In this document: piece by piece, positions 45,271 through 57,163 of the stretch | How positions within the stretch are numbered: position 1 is the first letter of the stretch | Layout: each line of letters begins with the position of its first letter | Assembly (NCBI RefSeq): GCF_020080835.1 | Contig: NC_058161.1 | Span: 18,527,603-18,591,602 of the forward strand | DNA from: Cotesia glomerata | Lineage: Eukaryota > Arthropoda > Insecta > Hymenoptera > Braconidae | Length of the DNA: 64,000 nucleotides | Direction: 5' to 3' | Made by a program: the position numbers and the translations under genes | The notes under the pieces: generated by a model | Seen by the model: only the letters and a program-made list of their open reading frames with translations | What the model was told of the DNA's origin: nothing | Database searches by the model: none

Positions 45271-46139
45271 ATACAATTATTTTCCAAGTACGTAAACAGT
45301 TAAAAATATGCTTAATTATATGTCTACATCTTAGAAGTAACGTCGTACATTGACGTTTATTCACAACAAAAAAAATAATAATATTTATTATTTCATGGAA
45401 TATTTGAGAATTCATTTAAATATGGTATTATAAATTTAGTTGACACCTAAAAGTAATTTTATTAAGCTGTATAGACAATTAGTGAAATTTTATTACCATG
45501 CTATGGAATTTTTGAATTTATTTACATACATAAGCGATGCCGTGAACGATAACAATCACAGTCATTCAGACTTCAGACAAATTTTAATTTTTAGTTGTCT
45601 GGACTAAAACCCACGGACTAAATTCTTTCTTGGCAACGTTTTTTGGGATTTTCGCAGTCATCATTTTCGGAATTGGTTGACGCGTCGGAATAGCCCAATT
45701 TGCATCAAGTATTAACACATTTGATTATTAATCTATAGATTGTATACAGACTGTATATAAAAATTATGGTGAGTGTTGGAGATTTTTAGCTTCGATGATT
45801 TTATACTAATGGAATCCTTAATAAAAATAGCAAGTTTTTGAGGAGTCTATAGGTCAACAACAGATATAGCAAGTTTCAGAGGATGTTGAAGGTTATGAGT
45901 GATGAGTAATGTCAATAAAAGTAATTTTAACAGACAACTACTTTTACTTCATTATTGCTGTAAAATTTATGTATTTAACGGTTGAAAAAAATTTTTAGAA
46001 TATCGTTCGGAAAGCAATGGAGAATATTGCTTTGGATCGAAAATTTTGATATAGAAAAAAAATAATTTGGTATTGTATATCACGACCAATTGGATCCTAT
46101 TTTAAATTTATAATAAATAGATCCATTATTATTATACAT
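45271..46139. other. Non-coding stretch; its end is duplicated at 47530
   Basis: About 45985-46139 is repeated at about 47530-47690 (shared GGATCGAAAATTTTGATA and TATATCACGACCAA). No gene recognised. Confidence 0.45.
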
Positions 46140-47075
46140 ATGAGTGATTCTCTGTAAGGACGTCTTAAATCTATACAAAATTGTCCGACCAAATTATTTT
46201 TGATTTTATTAGAAGAAAAAATTAACAAGGACTACAAAACTATCAGCTTAATCATAATAAATAAACAGCCGATTTAATTTTTGCTTTTTCGATATTTGTG
46301 TATCTTTTGCCATATAACATCACAGGTGACTGTTTGCCAGGGGACTGTTTTTTTTTATCAAACTGAGAAAAATCAAGCAAACTATTTCAATGCATTCAAC
46401 TTTTCAAGTTCTCAATGAATGTTCACATTAATTATAATAATATTAAGACTTATGGATCCAATTTTATAAATAAATTATAAATAAAAATAGTTGCCAGGGG
46501 ACTGAGTTTTGAAGTGGCCCAGACACATATTTCCAGCACAAACGGTGCTTTGACACTAAATAAAATTCCGATAAAGCGCTAACAGCCCTATGGTTATTAA
46601 CTCAAGGCTAGTTAGGTCCTTATAAACCTTACAAAAGGTAAAATAACACGCTGAATTTTTTTTTTTGGCTTTGAACTTCTGGCAGGGGACTATTCTTAAA
46701 ATGCCTGGGACAAACTTTGGATTAATGAATTTAATGAAACAAATTAATTTTCGGTACTTTTTATTGAAGAAGATTGTTAGTTAACTAATTAAGTTTATAA
46801 ACATTATGGACCAAATTATATATTATGGACGAATAACTTAAAATTTAATCTTAAAGTTTTAATTTTGGAAATGGGACAGCCCAGGGGACTGTTATTTCGG
46901 TGGTTTACGAATTTATATCAAAAAAACCAAAATTTATTTCATTTTAGTTTTCAATGCTCCAAATAGAAATGTTTTTTTACTTTCGTAATAAATTTTTTTT
47001 AGTAACAAAATAACAATTTTTCTAATAAAAAAAACACTCGGACAGTAAAAAATATCCTTACAGAGAATCACCCAT
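46140..47075 (-). mobile_element. ATGGGTGATTC element, copy C
   Basis: 936 bp, from ATGAGTGATTCTCTGTAAGG to CCTTACAGAGAATCACCCAT. Very close to copies A and D. It keeps most of the CAGGGGACTG motifs, two of them mutated (CAGGTGACTG and CAGGGGACTA). Confidence 0.85.
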
Positions 47076-47519
47076 ATATGAAAAAAATATCAAAATGCAT
47101 GTGGGTACTCAAATGAAAGCTCTTGATGAGTGTAACATCATGATGAGTTTATATCTTTAAAAATATCATAAGTTGACAAAATACAATATAATTTCTTAAT
47201 TATTAACATTTTTAAAGATATATGCTCATCTCGATGTTACACTCATCGAGACCTTTCATTTGAGCACCTACATCAATTTTTCATATATTTATATATATTA
47301 TATATATGTATATATGAAAAATATATAAAAAATGCATGTGGGTATTCAAATGAAAGCTCTTGATGAGTGTAACATCAAGATGAGCTTATATCTTTAAAAT
47401 CGTCAATATTTAAGAAAGTACAGTGCAATTTAACAAAGGTCATTATTTAATATAGCAAAATTTTATTTATTTATAGTTTACAAGTTACGGCAGTCACGTA
47501 GTGACTGCAAGGTTTCTCG
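47076..47519 (+). mobile_element. Helitron-like repeat with terminal hairpin
   Basis: Three units of the GTGGGTACTCAAATGAAAGC family, then the perfect hairpin GCAGTCACGTAGTGACTGC followed by AAGGTTT and CTCG, a one-base variant of CTAG. Confidence 0.5.
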
Positions 47520-48367
47520 TAAATGTATTAACATAAAAAAATTTTCGGAAAATTGTTTGGAAAGAAATGAAGAATATTACTCTGGATCGAAAATTTTGAT
47601 ACAGAAAAAAAATAATTTTGTATTATATATCACGACCAAGTGGATCCTATTTTAAATTTATAAGAAGTAGACCTATTATTATTGTACATATTTTGGATTT
47701 GAATTTTCTATATTAACTCCAAACTAGACATTTTATTTACAAATAAAAGATTGGATAGTTTTATAAATTATTTTAGTTATATTTAACAAACTTAACTTCT
47801 GTAGGACTTATCATAAATACAATCTAAAACTTTTAAGCGCCATAGTGAGGATAAATTTTATTTTTCGAGCTACTTTTATTAAAGTGCTGGAACAAAATAA
47901 TAGACTCCCGGAAAAGTAACTAGTTTAAATATTTTTTAAAATTTTTAAAAGCTGTAGAATTATTTTAAAAATTACCCGATAATTTATTTCTTAGATTCTT
48001 CTCATAAAATAATTATCTTTTATTTTATTATGATTCGTAGTAAAAAATTTTTTTAATTTAAGAAAATAATTAAATTTAAACAAATAAGTGGGAACTTATT
48101 AAATTTATTTCTTTTTAATTTTTTTTTTTTTTTCATTTAATATTAGTTTAATTTAAAAAAAAATTGGTGACACTAAAAAAAAATTTTTTTGTTGTTGAAT
48201 TAAAATGTTTTGTAAATCAAAAAAACTGCTTTAGAAAGAGAAAATAAAATTTTTTTATTACCTTACTTTTATAGGTTTTTCACAATAAGCTTAGAGAAAA
48301 AAAAATTAATAAATAAATCAATAATATAAAAATAATCCATGTTTTTCCAATGTAATTATGTACGCGA
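47520..48367. other. Non-coding stretch with a duplicated left end
   Basis: The first ~170 bp repeat 45985-46139. The remainder is A/T-rich without recognisable features. Confidence 0.4.
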
Positions 48368-48501
48368 TGTTTGTGTCGAATTTAATAGCCTCTAAACCCG
48401 CACAAGTCCAGACACCGGTTTTATTCTGAGCAATTAATTTAGTCAGGAATCTCGAAACGACCTTTCGAGGTCGGAGCTTTGGCGCCTGGTTATATAAAAT
48501 G
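48368..48501 (-). CDS. Possible exon with an Ig-like strand-F motif
   Basis: On the - strand an open frame reads KVVSRFLTKLIAQNKTGVWT then CAGLEAIKFDTNIAYIIT. The AQNKTGVWTCAG pattern resembles the F strand of Ig domains (D/N-x-G-x-W-x-C). GC content is much higher than the flanks, and a TATATAACCAG acceptor-like site lies at the start. No good donor and no sister exon found. Could be a single exon of a cell-surface gene whose rest is outside the window, or chance. Confidence 0.25.
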
Positions 48502-49010
48502 AATAAAAAAAAAATAAAAATAAAAAAAACCTAACGGATTACATTTATTTTTCTACTCCTACTAAAACATTCTTTCGTTTCACATTTGTTGGTTTTTTTT
48601 ATGGCTAAAAATATCTTTAACACTTAAACGTTGAATTTCCTTACCACCTAATTTTATTTTTCAAAAGAAAAAAAATCCTAAGTGTATTTATTTTAAAGCA
48701 TTATATAAAATTCACTTCATAGCGAATGATATTACAGGTAATGAGTAATGAAAAAATAATAATTTAATTGAACTATTTCAATTTTATCGTAGCTGTATGT
48801 AGTATCCGTTTTTGTTATTTAATTTTTTTGCTTAAACAAAAGGATTTTATGTGCAGAGTGTCATTGAATAATGAAGCAACAGGACGTAAGTAATTTGAAT
48901 TATGCAGATGTAATTAACCATCGGAAAAAGGAAGTTTCTTTGTTATTTATAAAATAAAATTTTTTTAACGCAATTGAAATAGTTTTGCATACATAAAAAA
49001 TCGTCAGAAA
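48502..49010. other. AT-rich stretch, nothing recognised
   Basis: No open frame or repeat that can be supported. Confidence 0.35.
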
Positions 49011-49014
49011 ATTT

Positions 49015-50520
49015 ATGACCATGTATTTTCTTCATTTTGCCATCTATGTAGCATATTTTGACATGTATGCTTACATGGAACCAAATATGTTTACATTTGG
49101 TCATGTACGTTCCATATATGATCATGTATGTTCCGTATATAAACACGTATTTTCACATATGGTGTCACATATGATCACATATGTTCACATCCGATTATGT
49201 ATGTTCCTTATACGATCATGTTTATTCTGTATGTAAACATGTATGATCTTATATGGTCATGGATGTTTCACACATCGATATATATCCTCATATTTGATCA
49301 TGTAAATTCCACATATGACCATGTATGTTCCACATATGGCCATGTATGTTCCTTATATGGATGTTCCATTTATGACCATAGATGTTGACATTCGAATATG
49401 TATGTTTACATTCGAACATGCATGTTCCACATATGACCATGAATTTCACATATGGCCATGAATGTTTACATTCGAACATGTATATTCCACATATGACGAT
49501 TAATTCCACATATGGCCATGTATGTTTACATTTGAACATGTATGTTCCAGACATGGCCATGTATGTTTACATTCGAACATGTGTTCCACATATGACCATG
49601 TATGTTCCACATATGACCATGAATTCCACATATGGCCATGTCTGTTTACATTTGAGCATGTATGTTCCACATATGGCCATGTATGTTCCTTATATGGCCA
49701 TAGATGTTCCACTTATGACTATAGTTATTGACATTCGAACATGTATGTTCCACTTATGGCCATGAATTCCACATATGGCCATGTAGTTTACATCCGAACA
49801 TGTATGTTCCACATATGACCATGAATTCCATATAAGGCCATGTATGTTTACATTTGAACATGTATGTTCCATATATGGCCATGTATGTTTACATTCGAAC
49901 ATGTATATTCCACATATGACCATGTATGTTTATATTTGAGCATGTATTTTCTACATATGGTCATGTATGTTTACATTCGAACATGTATGTTCCACTTATC
50001 ACCAATTATGTTCACTTTCGGCTATCTTTCTTCCATGCATGGCCATGTATGTTTACATTCGAACATGTATGTTCGACATAAGACCATGAAAGTTCCACTT
50101 ATGACTATAGATGTTCCACTTATGGCCAATTATGTTCACATTCAGCCATGTATGTTCCACAAATAGCTATGTATGTTTACATTAGAACATGTATGTTCCA
50201 TATACTGTCATGTATGTTTACATTCGATCATGTATGTTCCATATATGGCCATAGATGTTCCACTTATGACCAATTATGTTCACATTCGGCTACATATGTT
50301 ACACATACTGCCATGTATGTTTACATTTGATCATGTATGTTCCACATATGGCCATGTATGTTCCACATATGACCATGTATGTTCTGTAAATAGACATGTA
50401 TTTTCACATATGGTCATGTATGTTTAACGTATGGTCATGAATCATGACGTATGATCTAAATATGACTACATATGGTTACATATGAGCATGTGTGACCATA
50501 CATAAATCATATCAGACCAA
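49015..50520. repeat. 21-bp satellite, about 70 units
   Basis: The monomer CATGTATGTTCCACATATGRC alternates with the variant CATGTATGTTTACATTCGAAC. Period 21 is a multiple of three and the monomer lacks stops in several frames, which creates overlapping open frames on both strands. These are not genes. The monomer is partly self-complementary (CATATG, TTCGAA, ACATGT). Confidence 0.9.
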
Positions 50521-51155
50521 AGTGAACATGGAGATGAGAAAAACTTGGTATCTGCAATAAAATTTATCGATCTGTTAGTATCTAAAAAATATGTACACAT
50601 GTTAACATTAAAAAGTAATAATACTACATATATCATTGACAAAATATTGTGTTACTTATATATTCATACTACACATATAAATATATATTTAAAAGTATTG
50701 GAATGTTAAGAACGTTATTAACATGATAGACATCTGAGGCTTGGCTCCTACGTCGTCGTCCAGCAGTTGGCGCCATACATTTATATTATAATAACAGGAA
50801 ATCTCTCGCCTTTAAAAATTCCTTACGAAATAATATTCACTTATAAGTATCTTGATACACCAAAAATTAAAAAATTATTTCTGAATTCAATTGAAATAAG
50901 AGAAATTTAAATATCTCCTGTTCTTGGATCGCGGTGATTGGAAAGAGTTCATTGTCTTATCAATTTATATTTTGATTTCTAGTTATGACGCATGCGCTTT
51001 AATTTTATTATAAGCCGCGAAAAATTCAAATTTGGAATTTTTTTTTGACAATTATTGAGGATAAATTTTTAATTTATTATGGTACTTGAAAAAATTTTTT
51101 AAAATTTCCTTGATTATTGATAAGCGTATAAAAAAATAATTATCTTTATTATTGC

Positions 51156-51188
<33 letters not shown>

Positions 51189-51617
51189 GCTGACTAATTG
51201 AAAGAAACAATTTTTTCGACGAAAGATTAATTAAAAATAATTAACTGATAATGTATTTGTATAATTAAAATTAAATAAATATTCCATGCAAATAACTTAA
51301 AAAGAATTTTTTTTAATTCAACAACATAAAACGTTAAAAAAAAATATAAATAACTGAATTAAATATCTAGCTAATAAAAAACCGGCGCCAATACTAGTCG
51401 TTTTCGATAAATAACGATCAATGTCGTCTGAATTCCATTCACCGAAATATTTAAGATATATATTACGATGAGAATAATAATCATAAGATAGTATTTAAAT
51501 TAAAAAAAAAAATCTACAATAAATCATTTATTAAATAAAAATTCAATATTATTTTTGTAAATTTTTTTTCTACGAAATATCGATCGTAATAATAGAAAAT
51601 ATGACAATTGATGTATA
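50521..51617. other. AT-rich stretch, nothing recognised
   Basis: Contains an A25-type homopolymer near 51160. No gene supported. Confidence 0.35.
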
Positions 51618-52219
51618 CACTGATAAAAGGATTTATTAACTATTAATAATTTAATTTATTAAATTTTAATGAATATTTTTTAATATTCAATAAATATTTA
51701 TTTGGGAAGAAAGTACATTTATTAATAGTTAATAAGTATTTATTAATAGTTAAAAAATATTTATTAACAGTTAATAAATATTTTGTTGAGTGAATTTGTT
51801 TCGCTTGCAATTTCATATGATATGAAGATTGCTTATAAACAAAAATCATCTTTATAAATTATTTGTATTAATTATATTACATTATAATAACGTTTATTGT
51901 AAAATACCAAATTCTACCACAGCTCATAATTATCTTTTATATTTTTAAATATTAAAATCGTTAATTTATTTAGTGAATTTAATTATTATCATGTATTCCA
52001 GCTGTAGGGTAGCAAAAAGTGTCAAAAAAAATTGCTATTCTTGCTTTTTATTTTAAATAAATATTTGTCAACTGTTGACAAATATTTATCAACATTTAAT
52101 AAATCGTATTTAATAAATAATTTATTAACTTTTAATAAATATTTATTAAATCCTACGACGTTAAAAAATCATTAATTAACATTTAATAAAGCTTATTAAA
52201 TATAAACAAATCCTTCTAT
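51618..52219. mobile_element. TTTATTAA-motif MITE
   Basis: Starts CACTGATAAAAGGATTTATT and ends AAACAAATCCTTCTA. Dense TTATTAACAGTTAATAAATA motifs lie in both arms. A nested fragment occurs at 33170-33660. Confidence 0.65.
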
Positions 52220-52738
52220 GTAAAATAAGATATTTTTTAAAAATGACGCGCTTGTTTTTATCTAAAATAATTTGAATTTTAATAATTGTTTACTTCTATA
52301 AATTTATTCGACTTTTATCGCGTATGCTACTGTTTCGTTAATTATCTCTGGAATTTTTTCGGGCGTAAAAGAAGACGTGGTATGTCAAATAAAAATCTAG
52401 AAAAATAATATTTAATGTGTCTAAAATATTTAAAAATAAATTATCCTTTCATCACTTCATTGAATTAACACTTTTTTCTAGAATAATAAAATCTTAATTG
52501 TATGTCTAGAAAAACAATCTTCAAAACAAGTTAATATTGTCTTATAAATATGATTATTATTGTAATTCAATAAACTTTAATTTTAGGTGACAGTAAAGAC
52601 CTATTTCGCGCCTGAGGTGTCGGGAAGAAATATGCAAATGGACGCTTAGGAGGCTGATGATTAACGTGATCTATCTCGAGGCCCCATTTCTTTTTTTTTA
52701 TCAAAAATTATAATTACTTATAAAAGTTTGAAAAATTC
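52220..52738. other. Intergenic sequence with a tiny exon-like island
   Basis: Mostly AT-rich. The island at 52592-52690 is GC-richer and listed separately. Confidence 0.35.
52592..52652 (+). CDS. Very weak terminal-exon candidate
   Basis: The acceptor-like TTTAATTTTAG is followed by a 20-codon frame VTVKTYFAPEVSGRNMQMDA and a stop. Composition differs from the flanks, but a frame this short proves little and no family is recognised. Confidence 0.12.
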
Positions 52739-52871
52739 AAAAGTGTACGACTTATAATGCTCATTTAATTATGAAATAATAATAAGATAAAAAATGTGGA
52801 AAAATATATAAAACAGATGCAATAGGACGATAATGTTTAGGCGCCTCTAGTGGGATAAATGTAAATAATAT

Positions 52872-55046
52872 ATGGGTGATTCTCTGTAAGGACGTCTTTA
52901 ATCAGTCCAAAATTGTCCGACCAAATTATTTTTGATTTTATTAGGAAAAAAATTAACAAGGGCTACAAAAATATCAGCTTAATCAAAATAAATAAACAGC
53001 CGATTTAATTTTTGCTTTTTCGATATTTGTGTATCTTTTGCCATATAACATCACAGGGGACTGTTTGCCAGGAGACTGTTCTTTTTTATCAAATTGAGGA
53101 AAATCAAGCAAACTATTTCAATGCATTCAACTTTTCAAGTTCTCAATGAATGTTTATATTAATTAGAATAATATTAAGACTTATGGATCCAATTTTATAA
53201 ATAAATTATAAATACAAATAGTTGCCAGGGGACTGAGTTTTGAAGTGGCCCAGACACATATTTCCAGCACAAACGGTGCTTTGACACTAAATAAAATGCC
53301 GATAAAGCGCTAACAGCCCTTTAGTTATTAACTCAAGGCTAGTTAGATCCTTATAAACCTTACAAAAGGTAAAATAACACGCTGAATTTTTTTTTTTTGG
53401 CTTTGAACTTCTGGCACGGGACTGATCTTAACATGCCAGGGACAAACTTTGGTTTAATGAATTTAATGAAACAAATTAATTTTTGGCACTTTTTATTGAA
53501 GAAGATTGTTAGTTAACTAATTAAGTTTATAAACATTATGGACCAAATTATATGTTATGGACGAATAACTTAAAATTTAATCTTACACTGTAAAAAAAAA
53601 ACCGGTGTGAGTCCATGCGGTGTACGGTGTTAAAAATTCCGGTGTTAAATTCAACACCGAAATCGGTGTAGCAGTAACACCGGTCGCGGTGTAAATATTT
53701 TTTTTCGGTGTTAAATCGATGTTATAAATTTTCCGGTGTTGATAATATTTTAAGTAACACAATTTTTATAATTAAACTTTTTATGTTTAATAATTAAAGA
53801 TAAATAATCAAAAAAAAGTTAATATTTAATTTAGAAAGTTTAAAATAATAAAATATAAAGTAGATAAAAGTTTTTGATTAAAATAAATACACTGTAAAAA
53901 ATTTCGATGTAGAAATGGACCTAGAGCACTTTACATGGCCGTGTAGTGTGAAATAATGGTGTGAAATTCTCTCGGTGTAAATTTTCGATCCGTGTTACTT
54001 TAACACCATTATTAAAACACAATTTTAGGACATCATATAGATAATCGGAAACTCTAAAATAGTGGATTTTAGTAATTATTTCATAACTTTTAAGTATTTT
54101 TTTTAAGATTTTCGGAATACTTCTAAGATAATTTTAGAATCAATGCAATTTATTTGAAGCAATTTAGTTCAAATTTTGTCCTTAAATCTTATGTGGAACC
54201 TTTTTTGAATAATCTTAAAACATCTTTTTAACTATTTGAGAGCAAATTTTGAATACTTTTGAGACATTTTTCGGATATTTTTGAGACAATTTTGGAACAT
54301 TTTTTGGACAGTTTTAGAGTGTTTTTACAACAAATTTGAAACATTTTTAGAACAATTTTACGAGAATTATGAACGTTTTTTAAATGATTTTCATATAGAT
54401 AATTTATTTTTGCACAGCTGTCGATTTTTCATGTTTAAAACATCCATTATATTATGAGAAACATCATGGTTACGATAAAAATAATTATTATATTGTTCCT
54501 AAACATTTAATATTGTAAATACTATTTAACTTGTTGTATAACATTCATTAAATCGATTTCTGCGTAATTTTATAAATTGAAAATTCTTAAATAAATGTTA
54601 CTTGTCTCATTTTGATAAATATTGAATATTAATTGTGTTTTATGGATCATGTAATATTCATACTCCGATACGGTGTAAAATTATTCTACTGTTACACCGG
54701 TTTAACACCAATATTACACCGGTTTAACACCGCAAAAGAGCACCGCTACACCGGTATTAATACACAGGTGTTACATAGCGGTGTTAAAATGTGTCCATTT
54801 TAACACCGCTTTTTTTACAGTGTAAAGTTTTAATTTTGGGAACGGGACAGGCCAGGGGACTATTATTTCGGTGATTTACGAATTTATAGCAAAAAAATTA
54901 AAATTTATTTTATTTTAGTTTTCAATGCTCCAAATAGAAATGTTTTTTTACTTTTGTAACAATTTTTTTTTAGTAACAAAATAACAATTTTTCCAATAAA
55001 AAAATGCCTGGGACAGCGAAAAACATCCTTACAGAGAATCACCCAT
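52872..55046 (-). mobile_element. ATGGGTGATTC element, copy D, itself interrupted
   Basis: Both TIRs are intact (ATGGGTGATTCTCTGTAAGG and CCTTACAGAGAATCACCCAT). Removing 53586-54822 restores the same sequence as copy C across the junction. The flanks suggest an AT-rich target duplication of about 7 bp (ATAATAT). Confidence 0.85.
53586..54822. mobile_element. 1237-bp MITE saturated with ACACCG/CGGTGT, TA target
   Basis: Ends CACTGTAAAAAAAAAACCGG and CACCGCTTTTTTTACAGTG, flanked by TA. Copy C shows the empty site. Both ends hold more than a dozen CGGTGTTA or TAACACCG motifs. A second CACTGTAAAAAATTTCGATG inside at 53891 suggests a composite. No transposase. Confidence 0.85.
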
Positions 55047-55546
55047 ATAATATATGTAGATATACAGCCTTTTGGTTTTTTTATTTTATCAATTGCAATT
55101 GAACGACACTGAGTTACATAGCCATTCTCAATAGAGGGCCTGCAATACTTTTAAAGAATTAAAATAAAAAAATTTGGCTTAATTAATGGATTTTTTGGCA
55201 AGCTACAGTGTTTACAAGTTTTATACTTGGACGGGAAAATTTTTTAAACTATTTTGATGTTTTTTGCCGTTTATATTGCACTCAATAAATTTTTGAAAAA
55301 TGTGGGATTAATCTTCATTAAATTATTTTTACACTAGTATGCAATATATCTTGATTCCGTTAACTAACAAGGGTGTAATAATAAAAATAGTTGCCGAAAT
55401 GAGGCGAAAAAAATTTTTCGATCGTTAAGCACTCTCTGATGCTTCGCACCATGCGTCGTGCAATAATTATTTTTATTTCTTTACTGAATATGTATTATAA
55501 ATACTGGAAATCAATGTAAGCAACACAATATTCGCGGGAAAATATA

Positions 55547-56139
55547 CAGTGATAAAAAAACTATTTTCATTCAAGAAAATATTCTTGCTCCAAGGAAATT
55601 ATTTTGAAGAGAACTAGTTGTGTTACTTCAAGAAATTCTTGTCTTGATTCCATGTTTCTTGGAGTGAGAGATCTAATCACTCCGATCGATAGCATTTTTA
55701 CTTGGTTCAAGACTATATTATCTTCGATCGATACAAGTGAATTCTTTATAAAAAAACGATTCTCTCCAATAAAGAATAATTTTATTTCATTTCAAGAATT
55801 ATTGATTGTTGATTCAAGAACAAATTTATTTATTTATAATGGTATAAGTTTAGGTCAGAAAAAAACTTTGAAGTAAAAAAATTTGTATTTCTCTATATGC
55901 CGAAAAATATTTATTAATACAGAGAATAGCAAAAATACAAAAATTTATATGCTTAAATGTTTATTTTAATCCAAGAGAAAGAAATTCTTGGGCGAAGTTG
56001 TATATATCTTATTTTAAAACAACCAAGTTTCTTGATTCGAGAATCAATTTCTTAATTTAAGAGAATTGAATTACTTAAAACAAGAATGACATTTTGAAGA
56101 AAAAATATTTCTTTAATCAAGTCATTTTTTCTATCAGTG
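55547..56139. mobile_element. CTTGAATCAAG MITE, full copy
   Basis: Left CAGTGATAAAAAAACTATTT, right TGACTTGATT-type end inverted to AAGTCATTTTTTCTATCAGTG. The 90-codon open frame at 55604-55876 is a by-product, since the - strand copies carry similar frames only because the element is repeated. Confidence 0.7.
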
Positions 56140-57037
56140 TAAAATTGAATCATTACCTGAGAATCATTCAATCGGGTATATATTTTTTAAAATCCATATT
56201 TTCACACTTTCAAAATATTCTTACGGCTTGCCGTAAGAATAGTTATATAAGTAACTAATTTATGATAAAGTGATATTGATTTTAAATTAAAAACATGTAT
56301 AAATTTTTTTTTTAACTCGGAAGCCAATAAGAATATCATTTCTACCCATTACGATAGGACATCCGAGTGTTTCGCAATAAATGTCACCAAAAGTAAACAT
56401 CCAGAACATAACGAAATAAATAAAATTAAAAGATTTAAAATTCATTCGCTTCACGTTTCATTGTGTTAAGTGAAAGTTTTATTTCTTAATCATTCTCGTT
56501 CTCGATTTATTTATATTTTTGTACGCATCTTCGAGTGTCGAAAAAAAATTTTCCCCTACTTACTTATTTCTGAAATCGGCTATTTATACCATAAATCGAA
56601 TAAGAAACCTTTCTCTGAATAAATAATTAATTTACATTCTTTAAAAAATCGTTTTTATGGAAATTTAATAAAAATTTTATAGAATTAAAATTTAGTTTTT
56701 ACATAAAAAATAATCAAAGTTAAAATATATAAATATAGTTCATATTTATAAATATATTTGCAAAATAATTTTAATTTTATCCCAGATTGAAAAACTTGCT
56801 CATAGTTTATAAAATTTTATTATCAAAATTAATTCATTCAAGTCTTATGATTGTAACTAATTTAATTAATTTAAATTTATGATCAATAATTAATAACAAT
56901 TTATAATTAATTATTAATCAGTTTGGCATCATGATCCTTTAATTCAATTTCGTAAATATTTTAGTGACGTTCATAGGCGTAGTTCAATTGATGAGCTATA
57001 ACAAAAATAATTATTGATTTTTGAAGAAAAAATTAAA
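56140..57037. other. 3' flank of the eIF4E3 gene
   Basis: AT-rich. Contains ATTAAA-type signals on the - strand but no single obvious poly(A) site. No gene seen. Confidence 0.35.
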
Positions 57038-57163
57038 TTAATTACATAATAGATAATATTTACGTTTATAAAATTGTCCGAGAAAATTAATCTTTGGCAA
57101 AAGCTCTACAACAGCTGGAATTATCGTCGCTGCATTAGCAAGATCAGCCTCAACGTTCCAAAT
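57038..57163 (-). CDS. eIF4E3: eIF4E3 exon 5 (terminal)
   Basis: Acceptor ATTACACAG; IWNVEADLANAATIIPAVVE, then LLPKINFLGQFYKRKYYLLCN and TAA at 57040-57038. Confidence 0.8.
   Translation of the reverse strand: MWNVEADLANAATIIPAVVELLPKINFLGQFYKRKYYLLCN

Larger units (their letters stand above)
52739..55459. mobile_element. TGCAYGACTCATAATGC TIR element, split by copy D
   Basis: The outer parts 52739-52871 and 55047-55459 match the uninterrupted element at 5046-5590 in inverse orientation: GTACGACTTATAATGCTC at the left and the inverted GCATGCGTCGTGCAAT at the right. Confidence 0.65.

Noticed and set aside
49015..50427. A cluster of overlapping open frames of 60-127 codons on both strands
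   Set aside because: They arise from a 21-bp satellite, a multiple of three without stops in those frames. No start context or domain.
55604..55876. 90-codon frame with similarity to 6326-6511 on the other strand
   Set aside because: Both are in the same CTTGAATCAAG MITE family. The frame follows the element and has no recognisable domain.
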